A DNA stretch of 64,000 nucleotides from Cymbomonas tetramitiformis (lineage: Eukaryota > Chlorophyta > Pyramimonadophyceae > Pyramimonadales > Pyramimonadaceae). This document shows positions 12,101 to 22,314 of this stretch, piece by piece (position 1 is the stretch's first letter; each line of letters starts with the position of its first letter). The translations under genes were made by a program, and so were the position numbers. The notes below the pieces were generated by a model. The model was not told the origin of the DNA, made no database searches, and was given only the letters and a program-made list of their open reading frames with translations. Where the stretch lies: the NCBI GenBank assembly GCA_001247695.2, contig LGRX02012738.1:78425-142424 (forward strand). The letters run 5' to 3'.

Positions 12101-15100
12101 ATTCGGGAAGCTCGGGGTAGAGGTGGACTGACTTCAGAGGCGCAGCATTAGTGCGCAGGCAGCGCAGTAGCAGAGACACTTAGGTGGCCCAGTGAGGCTA
12201 GGGAGGTCCGGATCAGTGTCCCGAAGTGTGTGCTGTCCTCTGATCCCGGTGTGGGTACATAGTGCAGCCAATGTTTTGTGGCCACGTGGTGCCAAAGGAG
12301 TTGGTCAAAGGATGCGCATCACAGTGAAAGGCATGAGGTCCACTGACAAATGCCAGCCTACCTACCATCGTGCTACTGGATGTGAGAAGCATTCAGGAAC
12401 AGGGCAGGGCCGTATCAAGATATCACCTACTTCGACACATCTCAAACGAAATGCAATGCATTACGGATAGATGTATGTATGTACTAATCAATGCCAAACA
12501 CGCGGGATTGCGCAACTTCACGCAACTCAATACGTGCTGAGTCCCAGGTATCGGAGTAAGCGATTGCTGCCGCCATGCCCCCCGGTGGGTTTATAGTCGA
12601 TGAATGGATGGAACCTGTTGGTCGATGAATGCCAACCAATGGATGGACAATGGAAGCCTCACACATTGAACGGCATGAGATCGGCCAACAAAAGCCAGCC
12701 CACCATCATCCCAGTGGATGTGAGAAGCAAATCAAGAGCAGGGCGGGGCCGTGACAAGATACCACAAACGCATACATATTCCCAATACAAATGCAAAGCA
12801 GCATGGAAAGATGATACGATGTGACCGGTCGTCGCCAAACAACTGTTGGTCTCTGGGTTACGGAGTAAGCGGACCCTGCTGGCATGCCCCCCAGTGGCTC
12901 CCGGTCAATGGATGGGACCTGTTGGTCTATGGTTATGTCATGAATGCAGTCACACCACACAGCATGGACACCCCATGTCAAAAAAAGGAAACATGCGGGC
13001 ACCTAAGTGCTCCCCACAAAAACCAAGGGAAAACACAGAAGGTGTACATCACCACCTTCTGCCTCTCCACGCAGCACGACAGACGAATCTACCGAGCTCT
13101 CCAAGAGGCAGTGCCCGCCAGAATGGCACCACAGGGATAACCGCCTCCCAAAACCCACTTCCACCCGGAAGCCTCACACATACACGTGTCTCACGCGGAT
13201 TCCTCTCTACCGTTTGACATCCGTCACCAGGGGAAGTCACACCCATTCTCACACACGCTTTCTGCCGGCCGGGCAAGGGGCACCATCCAGGCTCTCGGAT
13301 CTGGAAGTGAGTCTGGGCGAGCTGGAACCCTATGGAACTTAGGGTACTCGTGGCTAGTGCTTCCAGCAGTGGTGGTTGGGGAATGCCGGCCGACTGCAAA
13401 AGATGTGTGATCTTCCGAGCGAGCACGACAGCAGCTCTCTCATGCTGGTTTCTCTCTTCATTGCTTGAGATCCTTTCCCAAAGGAACTCTAAACCACTAT
13501 TGCATAACGAACGGCATGCAGCACACTACTGAAATACCTAAATATCCCAACGCCCACCTGCTGCTCATGGAGGTTCCCTCGGACAAGCTGTTACATGCCG
13601 TGGCAATGCGAACAATGAGGTGCACCGTGCATGTATACCAGGCTGTTTGCCAGTCTTGTGGTGAACCTTGCAACTACCTGCTGAGCCATGAACCTAGGAC
13701 GGAGTAGCTGGGGAGAGGGAAGAGGTGATGTACCTTCTGGCTGTACACTGCTATCTGCTGTTCAGCCCACTCCCTGAGCTGCTTCGCCTTGAGGCAATAG
13801 TTTCCGAGCAGAGCCTCCACGCCTTGCTTTGCTCGCTCCTTCTCCCTAGCCTCCGCCAGCATCGCTGGCCGTGTCCCCCACCACCCCCAACCCCCCCAAT
13901 CCGCTGAGCTCTGCTGCCATGCGGGTTGTACTGTCTGAGGAGCAGGCAGCTGCAGGCGGCCATGAGCCTCGCACCGGTTAAACGGTCCTCGTAGTTGCGC
14001 TCCGCCTCGGTTAGATCTGCCCACTGCAGGTTGATGGCAGCGATGTCCTGCCCTGGCGGAGGCTGATAAGGCGGCCGGTTGTTGGCTCGCAACTTTGCAT
14101 TCAGCGTGTTCAGGGAGGCCTCCACTGTGGCCTTCGCCTCCTGCTTCACCATCTTCTCTGTTTGGCGGTACTCGGCCAGCTGCGCTCTCAGCCGCTCGAT
14201 CTCCTCGATGTCCGGTGGAGGTTTTGCATCTTCGAAGAAGGCCGTCTTCATCTTCATCCACTTTTGCAGCTCGCCTGCTCCCGCACCAGGCAAGAATACT
14301 TAGGTCATACTCAGGTCACACTTTGCTCGCCTGCCGGGATCGGCCCACAGCAAGTCACAGAGCGCATCCTCACCAGGCACAGTGGAAGACCTCCTGGAGA
14401 ACAACCATATTTCCAGGTTGCATTCTTGGGGAGAGGGGCCAGCGGAGAGGAAGGCCTCTCATGGAACACATTGCATCCGTGGCGTAGTCCGAAGAGGGAG
14501 GGACACCTCTCGGAGAATACACTTGCATCCGTCGTGTACACTGGGGGCAGGGGAGGGAGGGGAAGGGAGCTCAGGAACACACGAGCGTTCAGGTCGCACT
14601 CGGAATGGACGGGGCATAGATAGGGGTTGGAGGCCTATCAGAAAACACACTTGCATCAAAGGTATACTTGGAGATCATATCGTCGATAGCTTTCTCGTAG
14701 GAAGCTAGCTTTGCGAGGCGGCGGGCGGCGGCTTCCGTGAGCTGCATGGAAGCGAAGGCCTGCAGGGACCTCGCCCGGGCGCGCACACCGTCAAGCGACC
14801 AGGACCGAGCCTTACCGCGCAGTGCCAGAAGCAGGGGGTCGGTCCACCGTCAAGCGACCAGGACCGAGCCTTACCGCGCAGTCCCAGAAGCAGGGGGTCG
14901 GTCCACCGTCAAGCGACCAGGACCGAGCCTTAGCACGCAGTCCCAGAAGCAGGGGGTCGGTCCCCCGTCAAGCGACCAGGACCGAGCCTTACCGCGCAGT
15001 CCCAGAAGCAGGGGGTCGGTCCACCGTCAAGCGACCAGGACCGAGCCTTACCGCGCAGTCCCAGAAGCAGGGGGTCGGTCCCCCGTCAAGCGACCAGGAC

Positions 15101-17388
15101 CGAGCCTTACCGCGCAGTCCCAGAAGCAGGGGGTCGGTCCCCCGTCAAGCGACCAGGACCGAGCCTTACCGCGCAGTCCCAGAAGCAGGGGGTCGGTCCC
15201 CCGTCGTAGCAGCCACCTCTCCTTGTACACCTAAATCATGCCTGTTCACCGAGCTTGCAAGCACTCGAAACTCCTTGTGAAACACAATCAAATACTGGCA
15301 GGCCTGCTCTCACAATAGTCTGCGAACGAGGCCCACAGCGAGCACCCCACACCCCCGATTTCTCGCTGCACGCATAGCATACCTTCCAATAGTAGGACAC
15401 GTATGTCATCATGGACTTCTCGTCTCCAAATTCCACGACATCCTGTGCGAGCAATCCCTCTCCGAGTGACCGTCCGATCGTCCTCTCAAGACTGCGCCAC
15501 TTGAAAAACTCTCCCGATACAGCCGCCGCATCACTCGATCGGAGGACCTGTTGCAGCCAAAGTGTCACTTCGGCCGACTAATGTTTCCTCTCTTTGGTTC
15601 ACTCGTGTTCGAAGCGACACCAAACACAATATGCCTCAAGCCCCGAACGACAGCGTGCTTAATACGCCAATACACCCGCGGCCGCTTGCACAGAGTCGAT
15701 ACGGTGGGGTTGCAGCTGCTGAAAAGTGGTGATCTTGGCGGGGCGGCGACACTGACGACTTCTGCAAAGTATCGAAAGTGACAAGGCGATGCAGAATCCA
15801 CAAAGCATGCAGGAGCGGCGCTGGTCTTTTAGAAGATCGCAGCGCTGGGAGGAGGACTAAGGCAAGAATAGCGTGATATCTGCCGTCAGCGTCCTTTCTG
15901 CAGGTTAGCGTAATAGCTGAACAGCGGCGACAAAAACGATATTGAGAAAGTGCCCTCGAATCCCTGAGAGAGCTTAAGTTAACGCGAGCGCTCTCGCAGA
16001 AACGAAAGGTCATCAACTGGTTGACATATGGCACACTAAGAGAGTTCTGCACTTGCGGTTGACAAAGGTGGTGTACGGTCTAAAGGCTGAGAGGCGGACT
16101 GGAAGTGAACGCGGGAGTTAGTGGGAGAGCACCTCTGCGTCGAGCAACTGTGGGATGTCAAACTCTTTTTCAGCAACGTCGAAACAGAACTTCATCGCCT
16201 CGACCTCGTTGCTGCAGTGCAGAATTTCGTCCGGGATGAGATCTGGTCGGTGCTTGTGGATCAGCGCCGCGAAAATTTTGCCACCGTTAACCTGAAAGCT
16301 CTTTGTGAAGTTCGCAACCTGCGCAGATAAAAAACATTTACTCAAGGCTGAGCATTGGATGCGGAGCCCCGGCGGCAAGCCATGCGAGTGGCTTTTCTGA
16401 AGTTGCCGAGCAGTCAGGGGGGAAAAACTTCCAAATACCGGGCACAGCAGTTCATACATGTTTCGCATACAAAGCATCGTTGCACAAGTCGCGCACGTGC
16501 ACACGGGGCCACGATTTCCCCTTAGAAATGCATACAGCATCGAAAACACCAAAGCTTAAACTTTCTCGGAATACGTCACAACGTGCATCTATTATCCGGC
16601 TGCCTTTTGGCAACACCTTCAAGAGCAGGGCTCCGTTAGCAAGCAAAGCGGGGCCCAGTCCGCAGCGCCACAGTGCCCCACCTTCAGCCCGTAGCTTTCA
16701 ACCTTACGGTTGAGCCACAACAGAAGCGCCTGCTTGGCTGTTTTGCCCTCTTCTCCAATGTCATCAATGTCGAACTTGCTGATGAGGACCCATACGAGAC
16801 CGAGGATCATCGCCACGTCTCCATCCAGGAAGGCTTGTGCTGAGTACTGCAACTTAAGGCCTTGCTGTGCGCAGAAGTCGTTCACGATAGCCAGCGGGAA
16901 ACCAAGGTTATTTGATTTCTGAATCATGTTCGTCGGGTTCTGCATGTCCCACAGAAGAACTACGTATTACAACAGCCCGTACATACGGAAGGTTTGTAGC
17001 CTGCACGGCTCGTGTAGTGCCGTGGTAGGTGCGGGCAAGCATAAACATGTTTTTGCATACGTTACGAGCGTGACCTGTGCGGCGCGTGAAACGCAGCGGT
17101 ACGCGCTGACAAACACGGAACAGGGTTTTGTCTGGAAGGCATGCGGAAGGTTGTGGCCTGCAGGACAGGCGCAGTGCGGCGGTGCGCACAGATAAACGAG
17201 TAAGTACGAAATACCTCTTTCCATTTTCCTTTAATTGGGGTACCCTGGAGAGATTCTACAAGCTTAATTAGCCGAACCCCAGATTCGAAGTCAGTGAGGA
17301 TGTCGTTAATTAACAAGTCTGGGGATGGTTCTATCCCCTTTGCCGCCTCGCCTTGCTTCAAGCGCATATTCGACCAGCGAGTAAACGT
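1..17388 (-). CDS. Alpha-actinin-like protein (two CH domains plus spectrin-like rod), 3' end outside window
   Basis: Actin cross-linking protein of the alpha-actinin/spectrin type, expected in the cytoskeleton. Fifteen exons fit by splice site and phase: 17388-17215, 16939-16682, 16318-16133, 15442-15383, 14759-14651, 14274-13975, 13864-13734, 10945-10727, 10480-10341, 9817-9600, 9288-9131, 8735-8454 (or from 8705), 8083-7892, 7469-7161 and 183-1. All junctions keep one frame. Most introns are phase 0; a few around the rod are phase 1 or 2. The order is CH1, CH2, a short neck, then rod repeats of helical, Trp-containing sequence. The true N-terminal exon lies upstream of 17,388 and was not found. 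Any C-terminal EF-hands would lie left of base 1. Introns are large and repeat-rich (2.8 kb at 10,946-13,733; 7.0 kb at 184-7,160). One donor is GC rather than GT (7160-7159). The family assignment is firm; exact exon ends are inferred. Confidence 0.8.
181..330. repeat. 37-bp tandem repeat, about four copies
   Basis: Units beginning ACCCTGCGC recur at 181, 218, 255 and 292. Each repeats the minus-strand string GCGCAGGGTGTGACGG, so the real splice acceptor at 184-185 is followed upstream by three near-copies of itself. Confidence 0.85.
647..6893. repeat. 34-bp intronic satellite array with a ~1.67-kb higher-order unit
   Basis: About 6.2 kb of diverged 34-bp units built on GATGGACAACTGCAG then TCCGTCCGATCGTGCAGAG. 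Variant blocks recur about every 1,668-1,673 bp (for example matching positions near 2,373, 4,043 and 5,716, and near 1,453, 3,121, 4,791 and 6,464), giving higher-order repeats. Because 34 is not a multiple of three and the units lack stops, long open frames appear on both strands; these are not treated as genes. The array sits inside one intron of the actinin-like gene. Confidence 0.95.
983..1429. other. Assembly gap of 447 N inside the satellite
   Basis: Run of N from 983 to 1429, flanked on both sides by 34-bp satellite units. The true array length is therefore unknown. Confidence 0.99.
7161..8735 (-). CDS. Third rod segment exons of the alpha-actinin-like protein
   Basis: Exon 8735-8454 encodes EIYCTTLPEAQALMVEH, then an acidic helix ending NEEERQR; a shorter version starting at 8705 is also possible. 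Exon 8083-7892 reads GFNDMRQRFAKAVEDHGGWL and ends SGDKLLAE. Exon 7469-7161 reads AAKVQEELDDALVKGNEF and ends DLSSFQQ. All three are phase 0. The last exon ends at a GC dinucleotide donor (CAGCAG|GC). The next exon then restores alignment with the parallel repeat (SFQQ-GVKIAMNN against TYKQ-ALKPSMNN). Confidence 0.72.
7504..7632. repeat. 53-bp tandem repeat, about 2.5 copies, in an actinin intron
   Basis: GATGACGCGCGCACCAG recurs near 7,509, 7,561 and 7,615, each followed by CACATG and CAGACACACCGCC. It lies in the intron just upstream of exon 7469-7161. Confidence 0.85.
9131..10945 (-). CDS. Middle rod exons of the alpha-actinin-like protein
   Basis: Four exons. 10945-10727 (73 codons) starts DFGPGLSEALEKEADL and ends ELNSVWDQLAK. 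10480-10341 reads VENEYEAALLEVIADRRKQ. 9817-9600 reads KDLEEAQSMLSHHESYEDE and AREAWTAAKEKLESTKA. 9288-9131 ends EFSKKGEAFYLW. Phases 0/0, 0/2, 2/1 and 1/0 chain without a break. The segment DFGPGL..ALEKEADL is repeated later as DFGTDL..ALMKEADL (exon 7469-7161), showing internal repeat duplication. Confidence 0.72.
11039..11131. repeat. 48-bp direct duplication in an actinin intron
   Basis: GTGGCGCCCAGGCATTTCTC and the bases following are repeated twice in tandem, about 48 bp apart. Confidence 0.8.
11495..11896. repeat. Dispersed intronic module, copy 1
   Basis: A ~400-bp stretch is repeated nearly base for base at 12,669-13,074, within the same intron of the actinin-like gene. It contains AAAAGCCAGCCCA, GTGGATGTGA, a GGAGTAAGCGGACCCTG segment and ends CTCGCAG. 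Shorter diverged copies lie at 12,325-12,655 and, 20 kb away, in the TPR gene at 32,376-33,003. It has no coding capacity, so it is probably a non-autonomous mobile repeat or intron-borne element. Confidence 0.8.
12325..12655. repeat. Dispersed intronic module, diverged middle copy
   Basis: Contains the same order of landmarks as the two flanking copies: GGCATGAGGTCC, a GCCAGCCTACC variant, GGATGTGAGAAGCATTCAGG, then CCCAGGTATCGGAGTAAGCG and GAATGGATGGAACCTGTTGG. The second half is closest to the copy in the TPR gene near 32,895-33,000. Confidence 0.7.
12669..13074. repeat. Dispersed intronic module, copy 2
   Basis: Near-identical to 11,495-11,896 (same indels around AAAAAAAGGAAACATGCGGG and the closing CTCCACGCAG). 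The two copies flank the diverged module at 12,325-12,655. Confidence 0.8.
13734..14759 (-). CDS. Neck and first rod segment exons of the alpha-actinin-like protein
   Basis: Exon 14759-14651 follows CH2 directly (AFASMQLTEAAARRLAKL, the neck helix). It ends in phase 1 at a GTGTGT donor, joining exon 14274-13975, which begins around ELQKWMKMKTAFFED. That 300-bp exon encodes a long Glu/Ala/Lys-rich helix with LQWADLTEAERNYEDRL near its end. Exon 13864-13734 continues MLAEAREKERAKQGVEALL and REWAEQQIAVYSQK. The pattern of a conserved Trp, heptad-like leucines and a second Trp is that of spectrin repeats. The next exon in frame is 10945, since the spacing from Trp to DFG matches the second rod repeat exactly. 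Confidence 0.75.
14787..15204. repeat. 59-bp tandem repeat, seven copies, in an actinin intron
   Basis: GTCAAGCGACCAGGACCGAG recurs every 59 bp from about 14,790 to 15,145. Copies are almost identical, so the expansion is recent. It lies in the intron between the last CH2 exon and the neck exon. Open frames across it are repeat artefacts. Confidence 0.95.
15383..16318 (-). CDS. Exons encoding CH2 of the alpha-actinin-like protein
   Basis: Exon 16318-16133 reads VANFTKSFQVNGGKIFAALIHKH and then RPDLIPDE, the hallmark core of CH2. It ends FDIPQLLDAE before a GTGCTC donor. Exon 15442-15383 is only 20 codons and reads DVVEFGDEKSMMTYVSYYWK, the last CH2 helix that in alpha-actinins reads like DEKxIMTYVSxxY. 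The junction LLDAE|DVV matches the family with no gap, which supports the splice choice. The intron between the two exons (15,443-16,132) shows no other gene. Confidence 0.87.
16682..17388 (-). CDS. Exons encoding CH1 of the alpha-actinin-like protein
   Basis: Exon 17388-17215 starts after a TTTCAG acceptor with TFTRWSNMRLKQ, which matches the opening helix of an actin-binding CH1 domain. It continues through DFESGVRLIKLVESLQG and ends GKWKE before a GTATTT donor. Exon 16939-16682 starts NPTNMIQKSNN, carries VAMILGLVWVLISKF (the family's LGLxWxLI helix) and ends ESYGLK, the start of CH2. Both are phase 0 on both sides (58 and 86 codons). The pair covers a whole CH1 domain of normal length. 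The missing upstream exon should encode only a short N-terminus if the protein resembles animal or amoebal alpha-actinins. Confidence 0.85.
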
Positions 17389-18139
17389 CTGAAATGCACA
17401 ACGGAAGAGTTATTCCAGCAAAGCCAGTCCAAGCCTAAGTTTGATCCGTATGAGGAGACGAGGGGTGTCTGGGACAGGTTATCCAGCAAGGCGCATATGG
17501 GGCTTCGTGGAAAGTTAAGGAGAGATGCCACAGCTCATAGCCTTCAAAAACAAAGTAGAGGTGATATTTTATTATTTTTGCGCGACTCAATGCCATACCT
17601 TGAGCTGCATGCGTTCCCATCCTGGACGTTCTGGCATGACGCAATGGGAGAGTTGTGATGCGGATATATCCTCTGAGATTTACCAATTTCCGTTGGATTA
17701 TTCACTTTCGACTTGCTGTAGTTTGAATATCTTTTCAATTGGTAAATAAAATGGAATTACGTGCTACATACAGGTGAGTTTGCACGATCTCGTTGTTGTT
17801 TCGCATATATTCTGTAACAGAATTTCAGACGACGACAGGAGGACCAACGGAAGAGGATTCAGTTCCTCGGTACTCTACTGTGGGCACAGTAGTCAGTACT
17901 AACTACCTCATATCACATCTGTCATCGACGGGGCGGGGGGTGAGAATCTGACGATGACGTGAGGAATCGTCGAGTGTACAGTGTTAGGAGAAAGCATATA
18001 TTTTGATGGCAATCTCCGTATTTAGTATGGAATTTCGTCACGTATTGCACAAGATGCGTGAAGATCGGATCATTGATCGTACGATAGACCAGATTGCGGG
18101 CATTTTATGAAATTCTGAGCGGTCACTTTTTAGTTTTTA
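17389..18139. other. Upstream region of the actinin-like gene, first exon not located
   Basis: The gene's N-terminal exon and promoter should lie here on the minus strand. One weak minus-strand candidate starts with an ATG near 17,810 (MRNNNEIVQTH), but its donor phase does not match exon 17388. Nothing else is recognised. Confidence 0.4.
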
Positions 18140-18392
18140 CCCCCCTACCACCTACCTCCTACCCCCTACCCCCTACCCCTACACCCTACCCATACCCCTA
18201 CCCCCACCCCCTAACCCCTAACCCCTAACCCCTACCCCCTAACCCATACCCCATAACCCCTACCCCATACCCCCTACCCCATACCCCCTGCCCCCTACCC
18301 CCTACCCCTACCCCTACCTACCCCCTACCTCTTACCCCCCCCTACCCCCCCCCTACCCCCTACCCCCTACTCCCTACCCCCTACCCCGCCCC
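18140..18392. repeat. Degenerate telomere-like C-rich tract
   Basis: About 250 bp of CCCCTAC, CCCCTAA and CCCATAC units on the plus strand. Three tandem CCCCTAA units in the middle resemble the plant/algal telomere repeat (CCCTAAA on this strand). Ordinary sequence follows on both sides, so this is interstitial. It lies between the divergently transcribed actinin-like and P450 genes. Confidence 0.85.
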
Positions 18393-18975
18393 TGATATCT
18401 GAGACGGCTATCGAGTGACATTGACAATCTGATTCTTGTTCTCGAGCCAGCGCCATCTGAGCGCCATGGCGTGCGAGTGGTGGACCTCGAGCCGAGCGTG
18501 CGGTGCGGTGTGACACGTGACACGGTGGGTGGGTACTTGTCGATGTGGGTCCTCACTCGACTGTTATTGGTAATTATAGAAATGCATTCTGGGTACTCAC
18601 TTACGTGTGTCACTCGTACTGGCGTGGGGAGGCACCACGTCGAGCGAATTGGACACGCAGGACGCAACGCATGTCCATCGCATGTCGTGTGAGTGTCACT
18701 CGACTGACGTGAGTTCTGAGTAGCTGACATGAGAACAATTTTCGCAGTCCAGTCGAGTGGATCCCAGCAATTGCAAGAACTTCTGGATGATATATTACTT
18801 TATCCACCTTCCGAAACGGTGTAATTGAACAACCAGGATTTGCCCGAATATCGTTTTCCATGACATATCGTTTGACGTCAATCACAAGCGACACACACCA
18901 AGTCTGCCCATCAGCGAAAGCTTCGCACATGCCGGTCAGCGGACGAGCCGGAGCGTAGCGCACGACAGTCTACGG
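18393..18975. other. Intergenic region 5' of the P450 gene
   Basis: No gene recognised. Degenerate repeats (TCTACGGATGATT / TCTACGAATAGATGG / TCAGCGGATGGATCG) begin near 18,960 and run into the first P450 open frame, so the P450 start is uncertain. Confidence 0.4.
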
Positions 18976-21900
18976 ATGATTCAAAGCATACCAGGCTCCG
19001 GCCTGCTGATGAAGCGAAAGGCTGTACAGACCCTGCGATCAAGTCGAACCGACGCACGCACCAGTCTACGAATAGATGGAAGCCCAGCACACAACAGTCA
19101 GCGGATGGATCGAAGTATGGCACATAGCATTGTGCACATGCGTCGAAGCTCATGCCAAAGTCTACGGGAATGTCATGGACTAGTGGTGGAGCGGGCGTCG
19201 CGAGCGCATGGAAAGCGCTCAAAGGGCAGATGCAATGCAGTGGCGAGAGAGAGGCCTCCAGGACCCCCAGCTCTCCCGCTTGTAGGCAATCTCCTGCAGG
19301 TCGGAACCCTGCAGCCTAGAGGTCTTGCTTGTTGCCACGTCTGGAAGTAGTCGGTCTGAAAGGCTCAACATATTATTTTTTTGGTTCGTAAATAATTTCC
19401 ACACATTCTCCTTCCCAATTTTGAAATAGCACTGCCCTTCCGTCGCACTGATGCCGGAAGCAAAACTTGTCACGAGACCTCTAGATGTCACGCTCCGCTG
19501 CCTACGTGCTAATAATGCTCCGCAGTTTGTGACCAAAGAAAAGCGAAAGTTTTCCTTGTCTATCACAGGGACTTTACCTGGATAGTTCCCGAGACGCAGT
19601 TGCACGCACACTTCACATGATACACATGATACCGCGCGGACTGATGATGTCGCCACGTGGCAGGTAGGGATGGGAAAGGCGACTGGTTTTGGGCCACAGC
19701 CCCACGTGGTTCTGCGGGACCTGGCAGGAACTTACGGCGAAGTGATGCAGGTGCCCGTTTTTGCATCCATTTTGCTGCCACACGTCACCTCATACAGACA
19801 GACAAGTATGTCGGAAGTGTTCTGAAGATGCATATTGGTAGAGTAAGATTGAGAGTGATAACGGCGAGAGCAGCGAGAGCGGAGAGAGCAGTGAGAGCAA
19901 GAGCGGCGAGAGGTGTGAGAGTGAGAGCTGTGAGAGTGAGGGCGGTGGGTGGCTGCGATGATTTCAGGATGGCATAAAAGAATATTCTTTCATAGCTTCT
20001 GAGCAGTCAGCGGGGGTATGACCCCCGAGCAGGTGCAGATGGGGAGCGGCGAGCCGTGGGTTGTGCTGAGCAGCCCGGACATGGTGCACGAGGCGTTCCT
20101 TCAGCGAGGCGCCGACTTCAGCGGCCGGCCCATGGTTTCCTCCATGAGCGTGTCCTCCGGGGGCGGCAAAGGGTTCGCGGGGAATCGGCTAACACCTGCA
20201 CTGAAGGAGCTGCGGCGGGAAGCCTTTGCGAACCTCTTCGGCGCCGCGCAACTGGAGGCCTCCCACCGCCTCCTCGCCTCCGAAGCCCGTGCCATTTCGG
20301 CGCACTTGCTGGCCTCTGAAGCACCAGTCAAAGGCGAAAGTCACACCCGGGAACGGGGTGTGCTCATCCGGCCTGCTCTGCGACAGGGGGTAACCAACAT
20401 GGTGCTGCTTTATGTGTTCGGCAGCAGGGTCGCTTTCGCCACGGAGGGCCCGGAGAGCCGCGACTGCCCGCTGAGTGCGGAGCTGTCGCAAGTGGTAGAG
20501 GAGATCTGGGGCATCTTGACAGACACCGGAACTACCCTGTATGACATGTTGGCCCCTGCGGCCAGCGATGAGTTAACAAGCGTCGTCTACCAGCCCCTTC
20601 GCGCTCTGGTTCAGCGACGTAACAGCATTTTGCGCCAGCTCATCCACCAACATCGTCAACAGCGGCGCTCGCAGCACCAATCACAGCACCGGCACATGCG
20701 TTCCTCTGACCCAGGCACGTCCACAGGTGGTCGTGCACAGCAGCAAAAATATATGATCGATATCCTCCTCGAGGGCAAGTTTTCGGATGAGGAGATCCTG
20801 TATGTGCTTGTGGACATGTTCGTTGCTGGCGTTAACACAGTTTCAAGCACGATGGAGTGGATGCTGCTTCTGACTGCCAAGCATCGCGACATCCAGCGCC
20901 GGGCGAGGATCGAGCTGTCACGAGCGGCCTCACTTGCACCAGGGTGAGCCCATGGCTCCCGCCCTTGCAATCAGACATGAATCGAGATATCAAGACAAGA
21001 GTCAATATTCATTGCATGCATAGACACGAAGCCGTATCATATTTGCTGTATTTGCACAGCGATTTTGTAGGAACATCGGCAGTAAGCACGGAAATTTAAA
21101 CCACACATTGAACACTTCCACCAATGGAAGGCCCCATTCGAGGCTAGTTCATCTTACTCCAGCTTCATACACCTGTGGGGCGGTCATCATGAAACCACCA
21201 GAATGCGGACTGTGGCTGCATCCTTGCTGTTGGCAGGGAGAGTGCTCGCAAGGTCGATCCTCGTTTGCTGAAGTCAAATATATCCGACACCCTTCAATAT
21301 GTGTTCGACATGAAACACACGCATGATTAGCCTGCTGAGCTGAGCTTTCAATTAAATCACCATCCAAACTCTGCTGTTAAGTGCAGTCCTGCCCATGCCT
21401 GGGTGGCAGGTGCACGCTGAAGGATGCGCCATTTGTTGGTGCGCTGCTGAAAGAGGTGCTTCGGATAAAGCAGCCGCTTCTGCTCCCTCGCCAGGCTGTC
21501 CGGGACACCACGGTTGGTGGCTATCATGTTCCAGAAGGCACCATCGTGTATGCCAACAACTACGCCCTTACCCATAATCCGAAGTGGTGGGTTCGCCCGG
21601 AAGAGTTCCGTCCAACTCGGTTTCTACAGGAGGAAAGTGGCCTGCACCATACGTGTGGCAGCACTGGGACTGCTCAGGCAAACCGGAGCAGTGCTTGCGA
21701 TGATAGAAAGAGCAATAGCAGCAGGAAGGTTGTGTCGAACCAGGCAGCCGAGGCTTGCAAATTTATTCCATTTTCAATCGGGCAACGGGTGTGCCCGGGT
21801 GCGCGGCTAGCAGAAATGCAGTTGGAGACATTAGCTGTGCATATGTTGCAAAATATGGTGTGGGAGCCTGTGAGCGAGGATGGTTTGGTGGGTGTACTGG

Positions 21901-21989
21901 GGGGTCTACGTTCTGTAGATCTTCGTGAGGAGTATTCTCTGACACTAATGCCTGCGGTAAGCCAACAACTGCGGTGTATGCAAGTATAA
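18976..21989 (+). CDS. Cytochrome P450 monooxygenase, at least four exons
   Basis: Membrane-bound haem-thiolate monooxygenase; substrate unknown. Exon 1 ends at 19299 with RERPPGPPALPLVGNLLQ, the Pro-rich hinge that follows the membrane anchor. Its start is unsure (18976 is only the longest in-frame ATG). Exon 2, 19700-19750, is 17 codons: PHVVLRDLAGTYGEVMQ. Exon 3, 20039-20943, carries the body and the I-helix oxygen-binding motif VAGVNTV. Exon 4, 21410-21989, carries ExxR (KEVLR), the PERF-like FRPTRFL and the haem loop FSIGQRVCPG with its Cys ligand, and ends at a TAA. Phases 0, 0 and 2 agree at the three junctions. With an anchor the length would be about 530 residues or more, normal for a microsomal P450. 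The insertion between FRPTRFL and the haem loop (about 50 residues, Ser/Arg rich) is longer than usual. Confidence 0.85.
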
Positions 21990-22309
21990 GTTTGTAGATG
22001 CTAGCCATACGCCTTGCAATTCAATTTGTCAACCGATATAGATATATCACATAAATACATTGAGCAGCTTTGGTGGCTGACAGGTATCATCAGTCGAATA
22101 AACCGAGGATCGATATAAATATAATGCACATGATATGCCTACTATCTATGATCGTCGCCTGATGAGGACGGTAAGAGTTGAAATGACTTTCAGCAGTTGT
22201 ATGACGTGTATTATGCACATATATTACGACGTGGGGTCATTGTAAAATCTATATATGCCACGAAATCTGCACAGTGAAAACTGGATCACGCATAGGCTAA
22301 AGAATGACG
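21990..22309. other. P450 3' flank up to the Ty3 element
   Basis: AT-rich sequence with no open frame of note. It probably includes the P450 3' UTR. Confidence 0.4.
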
Positions 22310-22314
22310 ACTAT

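Noticed and set aside
13049..13426. Possible extra actinin exon (LLEALATSTLSSIGFQLAQT) after a TTTTGCAG acceptor
   Set aside because: Joining exon 13864-13734 directly to 10945-10727 gives an exact Trp-to-DFG spacing match with the later repeat, leaving no room for it.
14737..15280. Open frames of 150-165 codons with DQDRALPRS-type repeats
   Set aside because: Artefact of the 59-bp tandem repeat within an actinin intron.
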